A DNA stretch of 6,673 nucleotides from Pseudomonadota bacterium. Lineage in GTDB: Bacteria > Bdellovibrionota > Bacteriovoracia > Bacteriovoracales > Bacteriovoracaceae. Shown here piece after piece: positions 1 to 5,955 of the stretch. Both the position numbers and the translations under genes were made by a program. Where the stretch lies: the NCBI GenBank assembly GCA_021299675.1, contig JAJTIF010000397.1:1-6673 (forward strand), written 5' to 3'. Position 1 is the first letter of the stretch, and the number at the start of each line of letters is the position of its first letter. The notes beneath the pieces are model-generated. The model had not been told where the DNA came from, did not search any database, and saw only the letters and a program-made list of their open reading frames with translations.

Positions 1-318
1 AGCCTGACCGGTGGCCGCGCCACCTATCATAGCATCGCTGACACCGCTGATGTTTGGGGTAGCCAGCTGCGCCTGGGTCAATACCGCGAGGATGCCTGGA
101 AATTTTGGGGCTTCATCGCTCGCGGCGAAGAGGCTCAGGCGCTGGCGAATTTGAACCAAAGTGCGCCACTGCAGGTGGTGAGCTTTGGAGCAGGAGCAGA
201 GATGACACTCAAGAAGTTCCAGCTGGGCCTGCAGCTCGAGCGCTCTTACTACCGCACAATCCAAACACGCTTCGAGAGCGCTCTCCTCTATCTTAACTAC
301 GCCTGGGGCAAGCAATGA
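1..318 (+). CDS. C-terminal end of an outer-membrane beta-barrel protein (5' truncated by the window)
   Basis: Frame 1 is open from the first base to a TGA at 316-318 and encodes the last 105 residues of a protein whose start lies outside the window. The visible part alternates polar and hydrophobic or aromatic residues in runs of about 10-14. Clear candidate strands are LQVVSFGAGAEMTLK, FQLGLQLERSYYR and FESALLYLNYAW, separated by short turns. This is the usual look of the last strands of an outer-membrane beta-barrel, although the extreme C-terminus is GKQ rather than a terminal Phe or Trp. The stop overlaps the start of the downstream glycosyltransferase (ATGA), so the two are almost certainly co-translated. 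A barrel next to a processive glycosyltransferase recalls PgaA-type export porins or the YaiO/YaiP pair. I infer a role in polysaccharide export, but the fragment is too short to name the family. Confidence 0.7.
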   Translation, partial: SLTGGRATYHSIADTADVWGSQLRLGQYREDAWKFWGFIARGEEAQALANLNQSAPLQVVSFGAGAEMTLKKFQLGLQLERSYYRTIQTRFESALLYLNYAWGKQ

Positions 319-1652
319 AAGAACTTATTCCCCTCGACCTGCTGCTCTTGGCCCTGAGTCTCATCGGAAGCTACTTTTTATCCATCTACATGATTCAGAT
401 TATTTTGCAGACACTGAGCATGCAGCGTTTTAAAAATTATAAAGCAAAAAAGCAACAAGAGCTCCCTTCCCTCACTCTGCTTATTCCCGTTCGCAATGAA
501 GCTGAGCTCGTGGTCGAAGCCATCAACCGTGCTCTCCAATTACCGCTTCCCAACTTTCAAGTGATCGTGATTGAAAACGCATCGACCGATAAGACCTACG
601 ATCTTTTGCATGAAGTATTCCAGCTCAGACCTAATGGAAAGCCGGACACCTTTTACACGCCTCTCTTTCCTAATCTGCGAGTGATCAAGTCACCAATAGC
701 CGGGAAAGCTCACGCCCTCAATCTCGCACTCCCGCAAGTCAACACGGAGATCGTGGCCACCCTCGATGCAGACACCATCCCAGAACCTCAGGGCCTCATC
801 ACTGTGCTGCAAGAGTTTGCTCACAGGCCGATGCTTCAGGCCATTGGTGGGATCGTGCGAGTGATCAACCCCTCCATGACTTGGTCGCCCAAGGTGAAGC
901 TCCCTTCGAGTTTTCTCTATGCTCTCCAAGGACTAGAATATCTGCGCGCCTTCAGTGGCGAGCGCCTGGGCTGGGGACTACTGCGGGCCAATATCTATAT
1001 GTCCGGCTCCTGCGCTCTCTTTCGCACGGAAACGCTCAAAGAGTCGGGTGGCTTTCAAATTCAAACGGTGACAGAAGATTTAGAAACAACCCTCGAGCTC
1101 CTCAAGCGCTCCGAGGGAAAACCTCACCCCATTGATATTCTTCCGGTGGTGGTGGCGTGGACACAAGTGCCCCATGATTTGAAAAGTCTTTTTCACCAGC
1201 GGCGCCGTTGGCAGGCAGGGCTCTGTCAGTGTCTGTGGAAATATAAATCACTATTCTTAAACTCCCGCTGCGGTTTGATCGGGCCCTTCACACTGCCCTA
1301 CATCCTTTTCACAGAAATCTTGGCGCCTCTTTTGGAGTTCATCGCTTTCTTGCTCGTCGCCCACGCACTTTTTTATCAACTCGTGGATTTCAATCCAGTG
1401 TTGGTGATTGCGGGAACGAGCCTTGGGCTCTCAGCGATATTGACTAGTCTCTCTGCGCTCACAGAAAATCGTTACCTCAAGTCTCGCTGGTCTATTTTGG
1501 GATTAATCGTCTTGAGCCTACCCCTGAACCTTCTCTATCGACCTATCATCAATCTCTACCGGATCGAAGCAACGCTGAGGTTTCCGTGGTTTCGCCACTG
1601 GCGCAGCATTGAGCGCAAGGAGCTAACTAGCCTCCCGCAAGCTTCACCTTAA
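315..1652 (+). CDS. Membrane-bound family 2 processive glycosyltransferase (PgaC/cellulose synthase-like)
   Basis: The 445-residue protein has an N-terminal membrane helix (about residues 7-33), a cytoplasmic GT-A domain (about 50-300) and a C-terminal membrane region (about 322-415). The motifs of processive GT2 enzymes are present. They are the nucleotide-binding start LTLLIPVRNE (53-62), DAD at 151-153 for metal and UDP binding, TED at 253-255 carrying the likely catalytic base Asp255, and QRRRW at 295-299, the Q-x-x-R-W acceptor motif. Enzymes of this layout polymerise UDP-sugars at the inner membrane and push the chain outward; the length is close to PgaC (about 440). The start overlaps the stop of the preceding beta-barrel gene, with a weak GGGG upstream, implying translational coupling and a synthesis/export pair. 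Which sugar is used (N-acetylglucosamine, glucose or other) cannot be read from the sequence. The 3' end overlaps the convergent yciH-like gene by 26 bp. Confidence 0.92.
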   Translation: MKELIPLDLLLLALSLIGSYFLSIYMIQIILQTLSMQRFKNYKAKKQQELPSLTLLIPVRNEAELVVEAINRALQLPLPNFQVIVIENASTDKTYDLLHEVFQLRPNGKPDTFYTPLFPNLRVIKSPIAGKAHALNLALPQVNTEIVATLDADTIPEPQGLITVLQEFAHRPMLQAIGGIVRVINPSMTWSPKVKLPSSFLYALQGLEYLRAFSGERLGWGLLRANIYMSGSCALFRTETLKESGGFQIQTVTEDLETTLELLKRSEGKPHPIDILPVVVAWTQVPHDLKSLFHQRRRWQAGLCQCLWKYKSLFLNSRCGLIGPFTLPYILFTEILAPLLEFIAFLLVAHALFYQLVDFNPVLVIAGTSLGLSAILTSLSALTENRYLKSRWSILGLIVLSLPLNLLYRPIINLYRIEATLRFPWFRHWRSIERKELTSLPQASP

Positions 1653-1977
1653 AGCCCATCTTCTCAAGGATGGCCTTGATCTTGTCCCGATGGTCCCCTT
1701 GGATCTCGATGCTCGTTTCTTTAAAAGTCCCCCCAGTCCCGCATTGAGTTTTAAGCTTGGTGGTGAGATTTTTAAAATAGTCGGGATTGCTGGGGAATTC
1801 AAACACCACCGTCACCGCTTTTCCACCCCGTCCGGAAGTTTCCCGACGGATTTTTAGTGTCAGTGCGGATGGATTAATGTCTACCACTTTGCACTCGCAC
1901 GGGTAGTGCCCACAGGTTTTACACTGTTTTTCATGGGATCCATCAGAGGAATAGAGAATGCGTGGTTTATCACTCAT
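1627..1977 (-). CDS. yciH: YciH/SUI1 (eIF1-like) translation factor with N-terminal cysteine cluster
   Basis: The 116-residue protein matches the bacterial eIF1/SUI1 family. It begins MSDKPRILYSSDG, like E. coli YciH. Its SUI1 core includes LKIRRETSGRGGK (41-53), the CGTGGTFKE segment (79-87), IEIQGDHRDKI (90-100), and the family-typical C-terminus VKLAGG. SUI1 proteins bind the small ribosomal subunit near the P site and affect start-site selection; YciH in E. coli has been linked to initiation fidelity and to translation repression under stress. An additional feature is Cys19, Cys22, Cys27 and Cys29 (C-x2-C-x4-C-x-C), a probable metal-binding knuckle that E. coli YciH lacks. The start is fixed: an in-frame TAG lies two codons upstream and no other start fits. 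No Shine-Dalgarno is present. It diverges from rluE across 16 bp, and its 3' end overlaps the glycosyltransferase by 26 bp tail to tail. Confidence 0.93.
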   Translation of the reverse strand: MSDKPRILYSSDGSHEKQCKTCGHYPCECKVVDINPSALTLKIRRETSGRGGKAVTVVFEFPSNPDYFKNLTTKLKTQCGTGGTFKETSIEIQGDHRDKIKAILEKMGFKVKLAGG

Positions 1978-1993
1978 GTGCTAAAATTATCGT
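1978..1993. promoter_or_regulatory. Compact divergent promoter between yciH and rluE, probably giving leaderless mRNAs
   Basis: Only 16 bp separate the two ATG codons. On the + strand, TGCTAAAAT (1979-1987) is an extended -10 element. It puts the expected transcription start at about 1994, exactly the A of the rluE ATG. On the - strand, GATAAT (1992 down to 1987) is a -10 candidate with the yciH ATG 9 nt further on, so a leader of at most about 3 nt is predicted. Neither gene has a Shine-Dalgarno sequence, and each has an in-frame stop within 12 nt upstream of its ATG (TAA at 1982-1984 for rluE, TAG for yciH), so no earlier start is possible. No good -35 box was seen on either side. Any upstream promoter contacts would lie inside the opposite gene. 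The elements are assigned by eye. Confidence 0.5.
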
Positions 1994-2566
1994 ATGAAAC
2001 ACACCTCGTCTGGCCCCTACCGCTATATTGTTTTTCATAAACCTTATGGTGTCCTGAGCCAGTTTACTCCCGAAGATGGGGCCCGCACTCTGGCGGAATT
2101 CAATCTCCCCAAAGACGTCTACGCCGCGGGCCGCTTGGATAAAGATTCCGAGGGACTCTTACTACTCACCAATGACGGCCCCTTCATCGAAAAGCTCTTA
2201 GACCCAAAAAATGAAAAAGAAAAAACCTACTGGGTGCAGGTGGAGCGTATTCCCACGACAGAAAAACTTCAGCAACTCTCGGGCGGCGTAAAAATTCAAG
2301 ACTACACCACTCTGCCCTGCAAGGTGCGTCTGATAGAGGACCCGGGATTTCCACCTCGGGATCCACCGATTCGAGTCAGAAAAACTGTTCCTGACTGTTG
2401 GCTCGAGATCATTCTGCGCGAAGGGAAAAATCGTCAGGTCCGCCGCATGACCGCTGCCATTGAGCACCCGACGCTGCGCTTGGTGCGCGTTCGAATGGGA
2501 AAGCTCACGCTCGACGATCTCCCTGCGGGAGAGTGGCGCGAGGTTTTAAAAACTGATGTCCTGTGA
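1994..2566 (+). CDS. rluE: 23S rRNA pseudouridine synthase RluE (RsuA/RluB/E/F family)
   Basis: The 190-residue protein is a short RsuA-family pseudouridine synthase without an N-terminal S4 domain, as in RluE. The core starts at YRYIVFHKPYGVLSQFT and contains YAAGRLDKDSEGLLLLTNDG (43-62), where Asp49 is the catalytic nucleophile. It continues with the RluE-like RDPPIRVRKTVPDCWLEI, then EGKNRQVRRMTA, PTLRLVRVRMG and the C-terminal GEWREV. In E. coli RluE converts U2457 of 23S rRNA, near the peptidyl-transferase centre, to pseudouridine; the same target is expected here by homology. ATG 1994 is the only possible start, since an in-frame TAA lies 12 nt upstream and the conserved core begins about residue 10. 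There is no Shine-Dalgarno, so translation is probably leaderless. The 3' end overlaps the convergent U32 gene by 21 bp. Confidence 0.95.
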   Translation: MKHTSSGPYRYIVFHKPYGVLSQFTPEDGARTLAEFNLPKDVYAAGRLDKDSEGLLLLTNDGPFIEKLLDPKNEKEKTYWVQVERIPTTEKLQQLSGGVKIQDYTTLPCKVRLIEDPGFPPRDPPIRVRKTVPDCWLEIILREGKNRQVRRMTAAIEHPTLRLVRVRMGKLTLDDLPAGEWREVLKTDVL

Positions 2567-4975
2567 TTTCTTTCGATCACGCCAGCTCGCGGTGGCCGTG
2601 AGTTGACCCTCAGTCACCCCGTACTTCTCCTGGGATCCTATAATAGTGGCGACAGAATGATAATCCTGCGTGCCATCGAGAAGATTGAGGTAGCTCTGAA
2701 TTTTTGATCTCAAAGTTTCGCCCCGCTCGTGGAGAGCTTCAAAGCGCCAGAAGCCTAAAGAGTGTTTAGGCACGAGGAAGCCTGCCGATTGCGCGCTTCC
2801 ACGGTACATGGTGTTGCGACACTCCTGATCGGCTTTTAAAAAGTGCATGTTCCCGTAACTATCTTTCAGTTCCACAGAATGCTTCTCGCAGGGCTTACCG
2901 CAATCTTTAAAACTCGATCCCTTGGACATGAAAGCCGCAAACACACAATGCTCCATATGAAATTCAGGCATGTACTGGTGCAAGCACACCTCGACTTTGG
3001 AGGTATCCACATTTTTCAGCATGCTCTCGAGCTGCACTTGATTTAGGTCATAGGAGAGACAGACACTTTCTAAATTTTTTGAGAGAAGATACTCCACCGT
3101 CATGGAGTTAGAGGCGTTAAGTGAAAAATCTCCCAAGAGCGTGATGCCCTTGTCCTGCAGGTAATGAAGCGCCCCGAGGTTGCGGACTAAAATCGCATCC
3201 GGCTCCAGACGCACCAGTGTATTGAGATTGTAGTACTCCAGGGGTTTAAGGATGCGGGTGGTGGCAAGTGCCACTCTAAAACCAGCCGCTTTGAGCTCCT
3301 TGACCGAATTATGGTAGTCCTTGCCGAATTCAAAATCCAAAATGACATAACTTAGTTTCTGGGGCTCCAGTTTAAAACCGAGGAGTTCATCAACCTGTGC
3401 TTTTTCTCTCAGCACGATATTTAACTGTGGTTTTATCTTTTGACCCTGGGTCTTGACGGAAAACTCATAAGGCTTAAACGCCGCTATTTTCTGCACACGC
3501 AGAGCTGAGAGCTCGGCGATAAACTGATTCTTCAGGCGCTTGACCTCTTTGAGATTAACATAGCCCCTCTCACCTTCAATGACGACGTGGTCAATGAGAA
3601 AGGGCGTATGCGTGAGGGCAGAGAGCTCTTCCACAATTTTTTTATGAAAACCGGCAGACTCACTCTGCGCGACGAGCGCACCTTGCAGCGTGATCTGCCT
3701 CTGCTCCGGGTCCGTGATAACAAGCTCGACGGGCGTACCCGGTGTGAGCTTAAGCTCCAGCTTGAGAGGAATCCGTCGCATATGTTCGCGACTGCTTACC
3801 GCACGCTTGGTCTCCTGGGTGATGGACTCGTCAGAGTTGAGCCAGACTCGCTGACCAGCTCGCAAGAGGGATAAGTCTTTAAACTCATGCAACTCCAGCT
3901 CCACACTGGTCTTGGTCGTTTTGAGCGCAAAAATTTTCGCACCCTTCTCACCCTCGCGGGTTTCAAACACCACCCCTTGTCCGGCCTTGAGGGCGTGAGG
4001 AGTTTGAATGATGACCTTCTTGCCACGTAACTCGAGAATAAGTCCCAGCTCCAGTCCGCGGTGAGAAGAATAGGTCCCTTCCACGAGTTCTTGGTGATTC
4101 ACACCATGGAGCCATCCAGAGAAGAAGCCACGGGAGTAGCTGATCGCCAGCTTCTCTCGCTCGCGCTCATTAGGAGCATGGCCCTGAAGAGCGAGTTGAT
4201 AACTCTTTGCGGCCGTGTAAACGTAGTCTGGGGACTTAAGTCGCCCCTCTACTTTAAATGAAGCCACCCCGGCGTCTTTGAGGGCACTGACTTCATCGAG
4301 TCCACATAAATCCTTGGGGCTGACCAAATATTTTTTGTCTCCCAAATCTCGCTTTTCGCCATCGACATACATCTCATAACTCAAACGACAGCTCTGGGCA
4401 CACTGGCCGCGGTTGGCCGATCTTCCCCCTAGTGACTCGGAAGTAAAACACTGTCCTGAGTAAGCGACACAGAGGGCGCCATGGACGAACACCTCCAGCT
4501 CCACGTCGGTGTGCTCTTTAATCAATTTTATTTCTGGTAAAGAATTTTCTCGACCTAAGACGAAGCGGTCGATCTCGAGATCTTTCAGAAGATAGATCGC
4601 ATCCTGGTTAGTCACCGTCATCTGGGTGGAGGCATGGATACGGATATCTTTGGTCATGGAGCGGATCATGCGTGCCAGTCCCAGATCCTGCACGATGAAA
4701 GCATCCGGGGCCAGTGGGATAATTTGTTGCAGGAGCTCCTGGGCCAGGGCGAGCTCTTCTTCAAAGATCAGTACGTTGAAAGCGAGGTTCACTTTCACCC
4801 CATAGAGATGACATAAGTCGATCAGCTCTTTGAGTTCTGCGAGACTGAAGTCATAGGTCCTGCCACGAGCATTGAATCCAGGGACACCCACATAGATCGC
4901 CGTGGCCCCGCCATGAATAGCAGCGAGGGCCATGGGCATGTTACCAACTGGAAGCAGCAGTTCAGGATCAAGCAT
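2546..4975 (-). CDS. Long U32 family protein (RlhA-type, probable Fe-S rRNA hydroxylase) with duplicated U32-like half
   Basis: The 809-residue protein starts ELLLPVGNMPMALAAIHGGA, the typical opening of U32 'peptidases'. Residues about 1-300 form the U32 domain with Cys169, Cys176, Cys192, Cys196 and Cys224 (in SPKDLC), followed by SFKVEGRLKSPDYV. Related E. coli proteins (UbiU, UbiV) hold a [4Fe-4S] cluster with equivalent cysteines. Residues about 395-495 resemble the DUF3656 domain found in RlhA, which hydroxylates C2501 of 23S rRNA using prephenate-dependent chemistry. The protein is about 155 residues longer than E. coli RlhA (653). The extra C-terminal part (about 540-725) is a degenerate copy of the U32 domain with Cys677, Cys692, Cys696 and Cys719. 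It starts 6 bp after an exported-protein gene without its own Shine-Dalgarno, which suggests coupling. RNA hydroxylation is more likely than proteolysis, but the substrate is inferred only. Confidence 0.85.
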   Translation of the reverse strand: MLDPELLLPVGNMPMALAAIHGGATAIYVGVPGFNARGRTYDFSLAELKELIDLCHLYGVKVNLAFNVLIFEEELALAQELLQQIIPLAPDAFIVQDLGLARMIRSMTKDIRIHASTQMTVTNQDAIYLLKDLEIDRFVLGRENSLPEIKLIKEHTDVELEVFVHGALCVAYSGQCFTSESLGGRSANRGQCAQSCRLSYEMYVDGEKRDLGDKKYLVSPKDLCGLDEVSALKDAGVASFKVEGRLKSPDYVYTAAKSYQLALQGHAPNEREREKLAISYSRGFFSGWLHGVNHQELVEGTYSSHRGLELGLILELRGKKVIIQTPHALKAGQGVVFETREGEKGAKIFALKTTKTSVELELHEFKDLSLLRAGQRVWLNSDESITQETKRAVSSREHMRRIPLKLELKLTPGTPVELVITDPEQRQITLQGALVAQSESAGFHKKIVEELSALTHTPFLIDHVVIEGERGYVNLKEVKRLKNQFIAELSALRVQKIAAFKPYEFSVKTQGQKIKPQLNIVLREKAQVDELLGFKLEPQKLSYVILDFEFGKDYHNSVKELKAAGFRVALATTRILKPLEYYNLNTLVRLEPDAILVRNLGALHYLQDKGITLLGDFSLNASNSMTVEYLLSKNLESVCLSYDLNQVQLESMLKNVDTSKVEVCLHQYMPEFHMEHCVFAAFMSKGSSFKDCGKPCEKHSVELKDSYGNMHFLKADQECRNTMYRGSAQSAGFLVPKHSLGFWRFEALHERGETLRSKIQSYLNLLDGTQDYHSVATIIGSQEKYGVTEGQLTATASWRDRKKSQDISF

Positions 4976-4981
4976 AGAGGA

Positions 4982-5461
4982 TTAGAAACGAATCTGTTTC
5001 ACTCCTATCACTTTTCCCATCACACGATTCGTCACAACGCTCGCTCTCGAGGCGTTTTTACCGTTGTGCTCAAGCACCCAGCTATCCCCTTGCAGAGACA
5101 CATCCAGGGCCAGAGTTTTGCGGGAGCCGGTGATTCCATTAAAGAGATGATCAATCGTCACGGGGCCTCCGTACTGGGGCTCGAAGCGCTCTATCAGGCG
5201 TAAGCGGATCACCTCATGGTCACCGGTAGTGTACATCACAATCCCCCGGCGAGCTTGCGCGAGAGTAAAAGTCTCGTCTGTTTTAATGCTCCCACCGCTG
5301 GTGGTTTTCATGTTCATGCCAGAGATTTTCCCAGCTTGCATGACAACAGATAAAGTCGTCACATCGCGGTCTTGGTCATTAGTGACATCCAGAATTTTTT
5401 GAGTTCCGGCCAAAGCTGAAATTGAAATAGACAAAAGAATAGCTGTCAGAGGTGTTCTCAT
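4982..5461 (-). CDS. Small exported protein of unknown function
   Basis: The 159-residue protein begins with a clear Sec signal peptide: MRTP, a hydrophobic stretch LTAILLSISIS, and an ALA-G cleavage site after Ala18. The mature part (about 141 residues) has no cysteine and looks beta-rich, with alternating segments such as TTLSVVMQAGKISGM, RRGIVMYTTG, EVIRLRLIERF and TLALDVSLQGDSWVLEH. It therefore probably sits in the periplasm or at the envelope. I do not recognise the family. The start is well supported: AAAGGGGG at 5469-5476 lies 7 nt before the ATG and is a strong Shine-Dalgarno. The stop is 6 bp from the start of the long U32 gene, so both are likely on one mRNA. An exported protein preceding a cytoplasmic RNA-modification enzyme is an odd pairing and gives no functional clue. 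Confidence 0.85.
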   Translation of the reverse strand: MRTPLTAILLSISISALAGTQKILDVTNDQDRDVTTLSVVMQAGKISGMNMKTTSGGSIKTDETFTLAQARRGIVMYTTGDHEVIRLRLIERFEPQYGGPVTIDHLFNGITGSRKTLALDVSLQGDSWVLEHNGKNASRASVVTNRVMGKVIGVKQIRF

Positions 5462-5543
5462 ATTGTTTCCCCCTTTATGAGATGCGCCAGCAGGTTTAGC
5501 ATCCTAAAAGGGGAACACAAAGCAGGGTGAAATTTTTACAGGC
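5462..5543 (-). other. 82-bp intergenic region between the CoA-binding and exported-protein genes
   Basis: This is the longest non-coding stretch in the window. It holds the Shine-Dalgarno described separately and a short inverted repeat, TTTAG-CATC-CTAAA (5495-5508). On the - strand TTGTGT (5520-5515) and TAGGAT or TAAACC downstream of it are weak promoter candidates for the exported protein and U32 genes. No hairpin followed by a T-run was found after the CoA-binding gene, so readthrough from it is possible. All of these sites are poor matches and no function is claimed. Confidence 0.35.
5469..5476 (-). promoter_or_regulatory. Strong Shine-Dalgarno of the exported-protein gene
   Basis: On the - strand the sequence reads AAAGGGGG, then 7 nt (AAACAAT), then ATG at 5461. 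It is the most distinct ribosome binding site in the window and fixes the start of the exported protein. It contrasts with the SD-less starts of the U32, yciH and rluE genes. Confidence 0.75.
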
Positions 5544-5912
5544 TTAGAACTGAGCGGTTCGAAGCATCACAAGGGTGCAACCTTCGATAACTTCAATCTT
5601 TTGCTGGCCGAGGGCCTTTCTCACTTTTTCTGATTCACTGCCGGGGTTCATGATGACCCGCTGGGGACGCAGCTTGAGGATGGCGTCTAAGTTTTGCTCT
5701 AGAATTTCAGGGTTAACATAGATCGTCAAAGTATGCACATCTTTGAGCTCAGAGAGTGACGCCACACAGGGGTGACCTGCAATCGACTTGAGGCGTGGGT
5801 TAATCAGCTTCACCTGGTGCCCTTTTTCAACTAAAAGCTCCAGGGCCATAAAAGAATAGCGTGTAGGGTTATCGGAAGCTCCTAAAATGGCAACGACACT
5901 CAATGGCCACAT
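5544..5912 (-). CDS. CoA-binding domain protein, YccU-like (CoA_binding_2)
   Basis: The 122-residue single-domain Rossmann protein matches the CoA_binding_2/YccU family, related to the nucleotide-binding part of succinyl-CoA ligase. The N-terminal strand and loop VVAILGASDNPTRYS (6-20) carries the glycine-rich nucleotide site, followed by GHQVKLINPR (31-40) with the conserved Asn-Pro. Further on come MNPGSES (88-94) and VIEGCTLVML (108-117), with Cys112 in the position where relatives usually have Arg-Cys. Family members are cytoplasmic and bind CoA or a similar cofactor; a reaction is not known. The ATG at 5912 follows AAGG with no gap. A TTG at codon 4 (5903-5901) lies 9 nt beyond that AAGG and would give the family-typical start M-S-V-V-A-I-L-G, so it may be the true start. 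The gene diverges from the FAD oxidase and has no obvious terminator. Confidence 0.9.
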   Translation of the reverse strand: MWPLSVVAILGASDNPTRYSFMALELLVEKGHQVKLINPRLKSIAGHPCVASLSELKDVHTLTIYVNPEILEQNLDAILKLRPQRVIMNPGSESEKVRKALGQQKIEVIEGCTLVMLRTAQF

Positions 5913-5935
5913 CCTTAAAAATCAGGTTATTATTT

Positions 5936-5952
5936 TATTATCAAGGATAATA
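5936..5952. promoter_or_regulatory. 17-bp inverted repeat in the divergent CoA-binding / FAD-oxidase promoter region
   Basis: TATTATC-AAG-GATAATA forms perfect 7-bp arms around a 3-bp centre, within a 43-bp AT-rich region between two divergent starts (5912 and 5956). The right half overlaps the Shine-Dalgarno AAGGA (5943-5947) of the FAD oxidase, which lies 8 nt before its ATG. It could be a repressor operator, a weak mRNA hairpin hiding the ribosome site, or simply overlapping -10 boxes (GATAAT on each strand). Because the sequence is AT-rich, chance occurrence is a real possibility. Confidence 0.35.
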
Positions 5953-5955
5953 GTG

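Noticed and set aside
105..296. 63-codon open frame on the + strand
   Set aside because: It lies in another frame inside the beta-barrel gene end, has a low-complexity Arg-rich product and no ribosome site. The frame-1 reading is continuous and overlaps correctly with the next gene.
3532..4261. Several open frames of 60-95 codons on both strands inside the U32 gene
   Set aside because: They are shadows of the long U32 frame, with no recognisable domains or ribosome sites.
4913..5203. 96-codon + strand open frame across the junction of the U32 and exported-protein genes
   Set aside because: It is antisense to two well-supported genes, its product has no family features, and there is no ribosome site.
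5495..5508. TTTAG-CATC-CTAAA inverted repeat as a terminator or operator
   Set aside because: The arms are only 5 bp and AT-rich, with no T-run on the side needed for a terminator; it is expected by chance.
5504..5543. Possible rho-independent terminator after the CoA-binding gene (TTTTT and CCTTTT runs)
   Set aside because: No stable GC-rich stem precedes the T-runs in the - strand direction.
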